This document shows, piece by piece, positions 5,459-7,533 of a stretch of 7,533 nucleotides of DNA. Position 1 is the first letter of the stretch, and each line of letters starts with the position of its first letter. The stretch comes from Rhodobacteraceae bacterium UBA2553 (GTDB lineage Bacteria; Pseudomonadota; Alphaproteobacteria; Rhodobacterales; Rhodobacteraceae), in assembly GCA_002340515.1 (NCBI GenBank), contig DDMF01000026.1:10319-17851 (forward strand). Direction: 5' to 3'. The position numbers were made by a program, and so were the translations under genes. The notes under the pieces are model-generated. The model worked only from the letters and a program-made list of their open reading frames with translations. It was not told where the DNA came from and did no database searches.

Positions 5459-7533
5459 ATGACCATTATCGTAGGTTCAGACACTGCCAAGACACGCAAA
5501 ACACTGTCGGTTGGCGGATCTTCTATCGCTTATTACTCGATCCCTGCCGCCCAAGCCGCCGGGCTGGGGGATTTCTCACGCTTGCCCGCGGCCCTTAAGG
5601 TGGTGTTGGAAAACATGCTGCGCTTTGAAGATGGCGGGCGAACGGTCAGTGTGGACGACATCAAAGCCTTTGCCGATTGGGCCAAAAACTGCGGGAAAAA
5701 CCCGCGCGAAATCGCCTATCGTCCGGCCCGCGTGTTGATGCAGGATTTCACCGGGGTTCCGGCCGTTGTTGACCTTGCCGCGATGCGGGACGGCATCAAA
5801 GCGTTGGGAGGCGACGCGCAATTGATCAACCCGCTCAATCCCGTGGATCTGGTCATTGACCACTCGGTCATGATCGACGAATTTGGCAATCCGCGCGCGT
5901 TTCAGATGAATGTGGACCGCGAATATGAACGCAATATGGAGCGGTATCAGTTCCTGAAATGGGGGCAATCCGCCTTTAACAATTTCCGTGTTGTGCCCCC
6001 CGGCACCGGGATTTGCCATCAGGTGAATTTGGAATATCTCGCACAGACCGTGTGGACCGACAGGGACCAAAACGGGGAAGAGGTCGCCTATCCTGACACG
6101 CTTGTCGGCACCGACAGCCATACCACCATGGTCAATGGTTTGGCCGTATTGGGCTGGGGCGTTGGTGGGATTGAGGCAGAGGCCGCGATGCTCGGTCAGC
6201 CAATTTCCATGCTGATCCCAGAGGTCGTTGGGTTTGAGCTGACCGGCGCGATGGTCGAAGGCACCACCGGCACCGACCTTGTGTTGAAAGTCGTCGAAAT
6301 GCTGCGCGAAAAGGGCGTGGTGGGTAAATTTGTCGAGTTTTACGGAAGCGGGCTGGACGTGCTGCCGCTGGCCGACCGGGCCACCATCGCCAATATGGCC
6401 CCGGAATATGGCGCCACTTGCGGCTTTTTTCCCATTGATGGCGAAACCCTGCGCTATCTGCGCACCACCGGCCGGGATGAGGCCCGTATTGCGCTGGTTG
6501 AGGCCTATGCCAAGAAAAACGGGTTCTGGCGCGACGCGGGGTATGCGCCGATTTACACCGACACCCTGAGCTTGGATATGGGCAGCATTGTGCCCGCGAT
6601 TTCTGGCCCAAAACGTCCGCAGGATTTTGTCGCGCTGACCGGTGCCAAAACCGCGTTCCGCCACGAGATGGAAGAGACGTTTAAACGCCCGATGGGCAAA
6701 GAGGTTGCCGTTAAAGGCGAAGACTACACAATGAGTTCGGGCAAGGTTGTGATCGCCTCAATCACCTCTTGCACCAACACCTCGAACCCTTACGTCATGA
6801 TCGGCGCGGGGCTTGTGGCACGCAAAGCCGCCGCCCTTGGATTGAACCGCAAGCCTTGGGTAAAAACCTCACTCGCGCCGGGATCACAGGTGGTGTCCGC
6901 TTATCTTGAGGCCGCTAACCTTCAGGAAGATTTGGACAAAATCGGCTTTAACCTCGTGGGCTACGGCTGCACCACCTGCATCGGCAATTCAGGCCCGCTG
7001 CAGACGGAGATTTCCGAGGCGATCGCCGAAGGGGATTTGGTGGCGACGGCCGTTTTGTCGGGCAACCGCAACTTTGAAGGGCGGATTTCACCGGATGTGC
7101 GCGCCAATTACCTTGCTTCACCGCCTTTGGTGGTCGCCTACGCCTTGGCAGGCACAATGGACATCGACCTGACCACAGAGGCGCTTGGACACGACAAGGA
7201 TGGCAACGATGTTTTTCTGAAAGACATCTGGCCCAGCACGCAAGAAGTGGCTGAAATCGTGGAACAAACCGTCACGCGCGAGGCGTTTCAGTCGAAATAT
7301 GCTGACGTCTTTAAGGGGGATGAGAAATGGCGCTCGGTTGTAACGTCGGGCGATGAAACCTACGATTGGCCCACTGCGTCAACCTACATCCAGAACCCGC
7401 CCTATTTCCAAGGCATGTCCAAAGACGCGGGCGTGATTTCCGACATCAAAGACGCGCGCGTGTTGGCCGTTCTGGGTGATATGATCACCACCGACCACAT
7501 CTCGCCCGCCGGATCTTTCCCGGTGTCCTCCCC
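5459..7533 (+). CDS. acnA: Aconitate hydratase A, N-terminal three quarters (cut by window edge)
   Basis: Aconitase interconverts citrate and isocitrate through cis-aconitate in the TCA cycle and needs a [4Fe-4S] cluster. The open frame runs without a stop for 691 codons to the right edge; the family is about 890-930 residues, so roughly 200 residues are missing. It begins MTIIVGSDTAKTRKTLSVGG. It has DHSVMID, VGTDSHTTMVNGLAVLGWGVGGIEAE (Asp219, His221), GPKRPQD, the first cluster cysteine in SITSCTNTSNP (Cys438) and the other two in GYGCTTCIGNSGP (Cys504, Cys507). The last visible part, LGDMITTDHISPAGSFPVS, opens the C-terminal swivel domain. The ATG follows AGGGAG by 7 bases. The type is AcnA/IRP-like, not AcnB, judged by domain order. 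The 206-base gap to the divergent DUF1223 gene must hold its promoter, but I see no clear iron-regulator box. Confidence 0.99.
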   Translation, partial: MTIIVGSDTAKTRKTLSVGGSSIAYYSIPAAQAAGLGDFSRLPAALKVVLENMLRFEDGGRTVSVDDIKAFADWAKNCGKNPREIAYRPARVLMQDFTGVPAVVDLAAMRDGIKALGGDAQLINPLNPVDLVIDHSVMIDEFGNPRAFQMNVDREYERNMERYQFLKWGQSAFNNFRVVPPGTGICHQVNLEYLAQTVWTDRDQNGEEVAYPDTLVGTDSHTTMVNGLAVLGWGVGGIEAEAAMLGQPISMLIPEVVGFELTGAMVEGTTGTDLVLKVVEMLREKGVVGKFVEFYGSGLDVLPLADRATIANMAPEYGATCGFFPIDGETLRYLRTTGRDEARIALVEAYAKKNGFWRDAGYAPIYTDTLSLDMGSIVPAISGPKRPQDFVALTGAKTAFRHEMEETFKRPMGKEVAVKGEDYTMSSGKVVIASITSCTNTSNPYVMIGAGLVARKAAALGLNRKPWVKTSLAPGSQVVSAYLEAANLQEDLDKIGFNLVGYGCTTCIGNSGPLQTEISEAIAEGDLVATAVLSGNRNFEGRISPDVRANYLASPPLVVAYALAGTMDIDLTTEALGHDKDGNDVFLKDIWPSTQEVAEIVEQTVTREAFQSKYADVFKGDEKWRSVVTSGDETYDWPTASTYIQNPPYFQGMSKDAGVISDIKDARVLAVLGDMITTDHISPAGSFPVSS

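Noticed and set aside
4800..5462. Plus-strand open frame of 220 codons across the DUF1223 gene and its upstream region
   Set aside because: It is mostly antisense to the DUF1223 gene, has no clear ribosome binding site and ends at the acnA start.
5576..6664. Long minus-strand open frame (362 codons) inside acnA
   Set aside because: It is antisense to an unmistakable aconitase, is rich in His and Gly as shadow frames of GC-rich genes are, and shows no recognisable domain.

Overview
The window looks like ordinary chromosomal DNA of an alphaproteobacterium, most likely the Roseobacter/Rhodobacteraceae group. This is inferred from the moderately high GC, the codon use, and the gene kinds: a DUF6314-type protein, a FliG homologue standing alone, a short LpxL-type acyltransferase and a DUF1223 protein next to acnA. 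I see no mobile element, tRNA, rRNA, CRISPR array, toxin-antitoxin pair or defence gene. Base composition looks even throughout.

Layout from left to right. Bases 1-43 may hold the last 13 codons of a plus-strand gene. A pentanucleotide TTGAG repeat (40-68) separates it from a convergent minus-strand pair. That pair is a small putative exported protein (503-895) followed, with an ATGA stop/start overlap, by a DUF6314-like cytosolic protein (69-506). Divergent from the pair is purB (976-2283), adenylosuccinate lyase, followed by a strong intrinsic terminator (2325-2354). Next come a FliG-type flagellar motor switch protein with a GTG start (2434-3537) and, 79 bases later, a lipid A type (LpxL/HtrB) acyltransferase (3617-4516). 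A DUF1223 exported thiol protein (4533-5252, minus strand) converges on the acyltransferase across 16 bases. It is divergent from acnA (5459 to beyond the right edge), the [4Fe-4S] aconitase of the TCA cycle, which is cut off at the start of its C-terminal swivel domain.

The genes do not form one pathway. They are housekeeping functions (purine synthesis, TCA cycle, outer-membrane lipid synthesis), one flagellar component and three poorly characterised proteins. No gap between genes exceeds about 210 bases. The points most worth a second look are the isolated FliG with an altered EHPQ motif, the TTGAG repeat between convergent genes, the coupled small-protein pair, and a possible hairpin over the fliG ribosome binding site. 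I found no convincing new biological system here.
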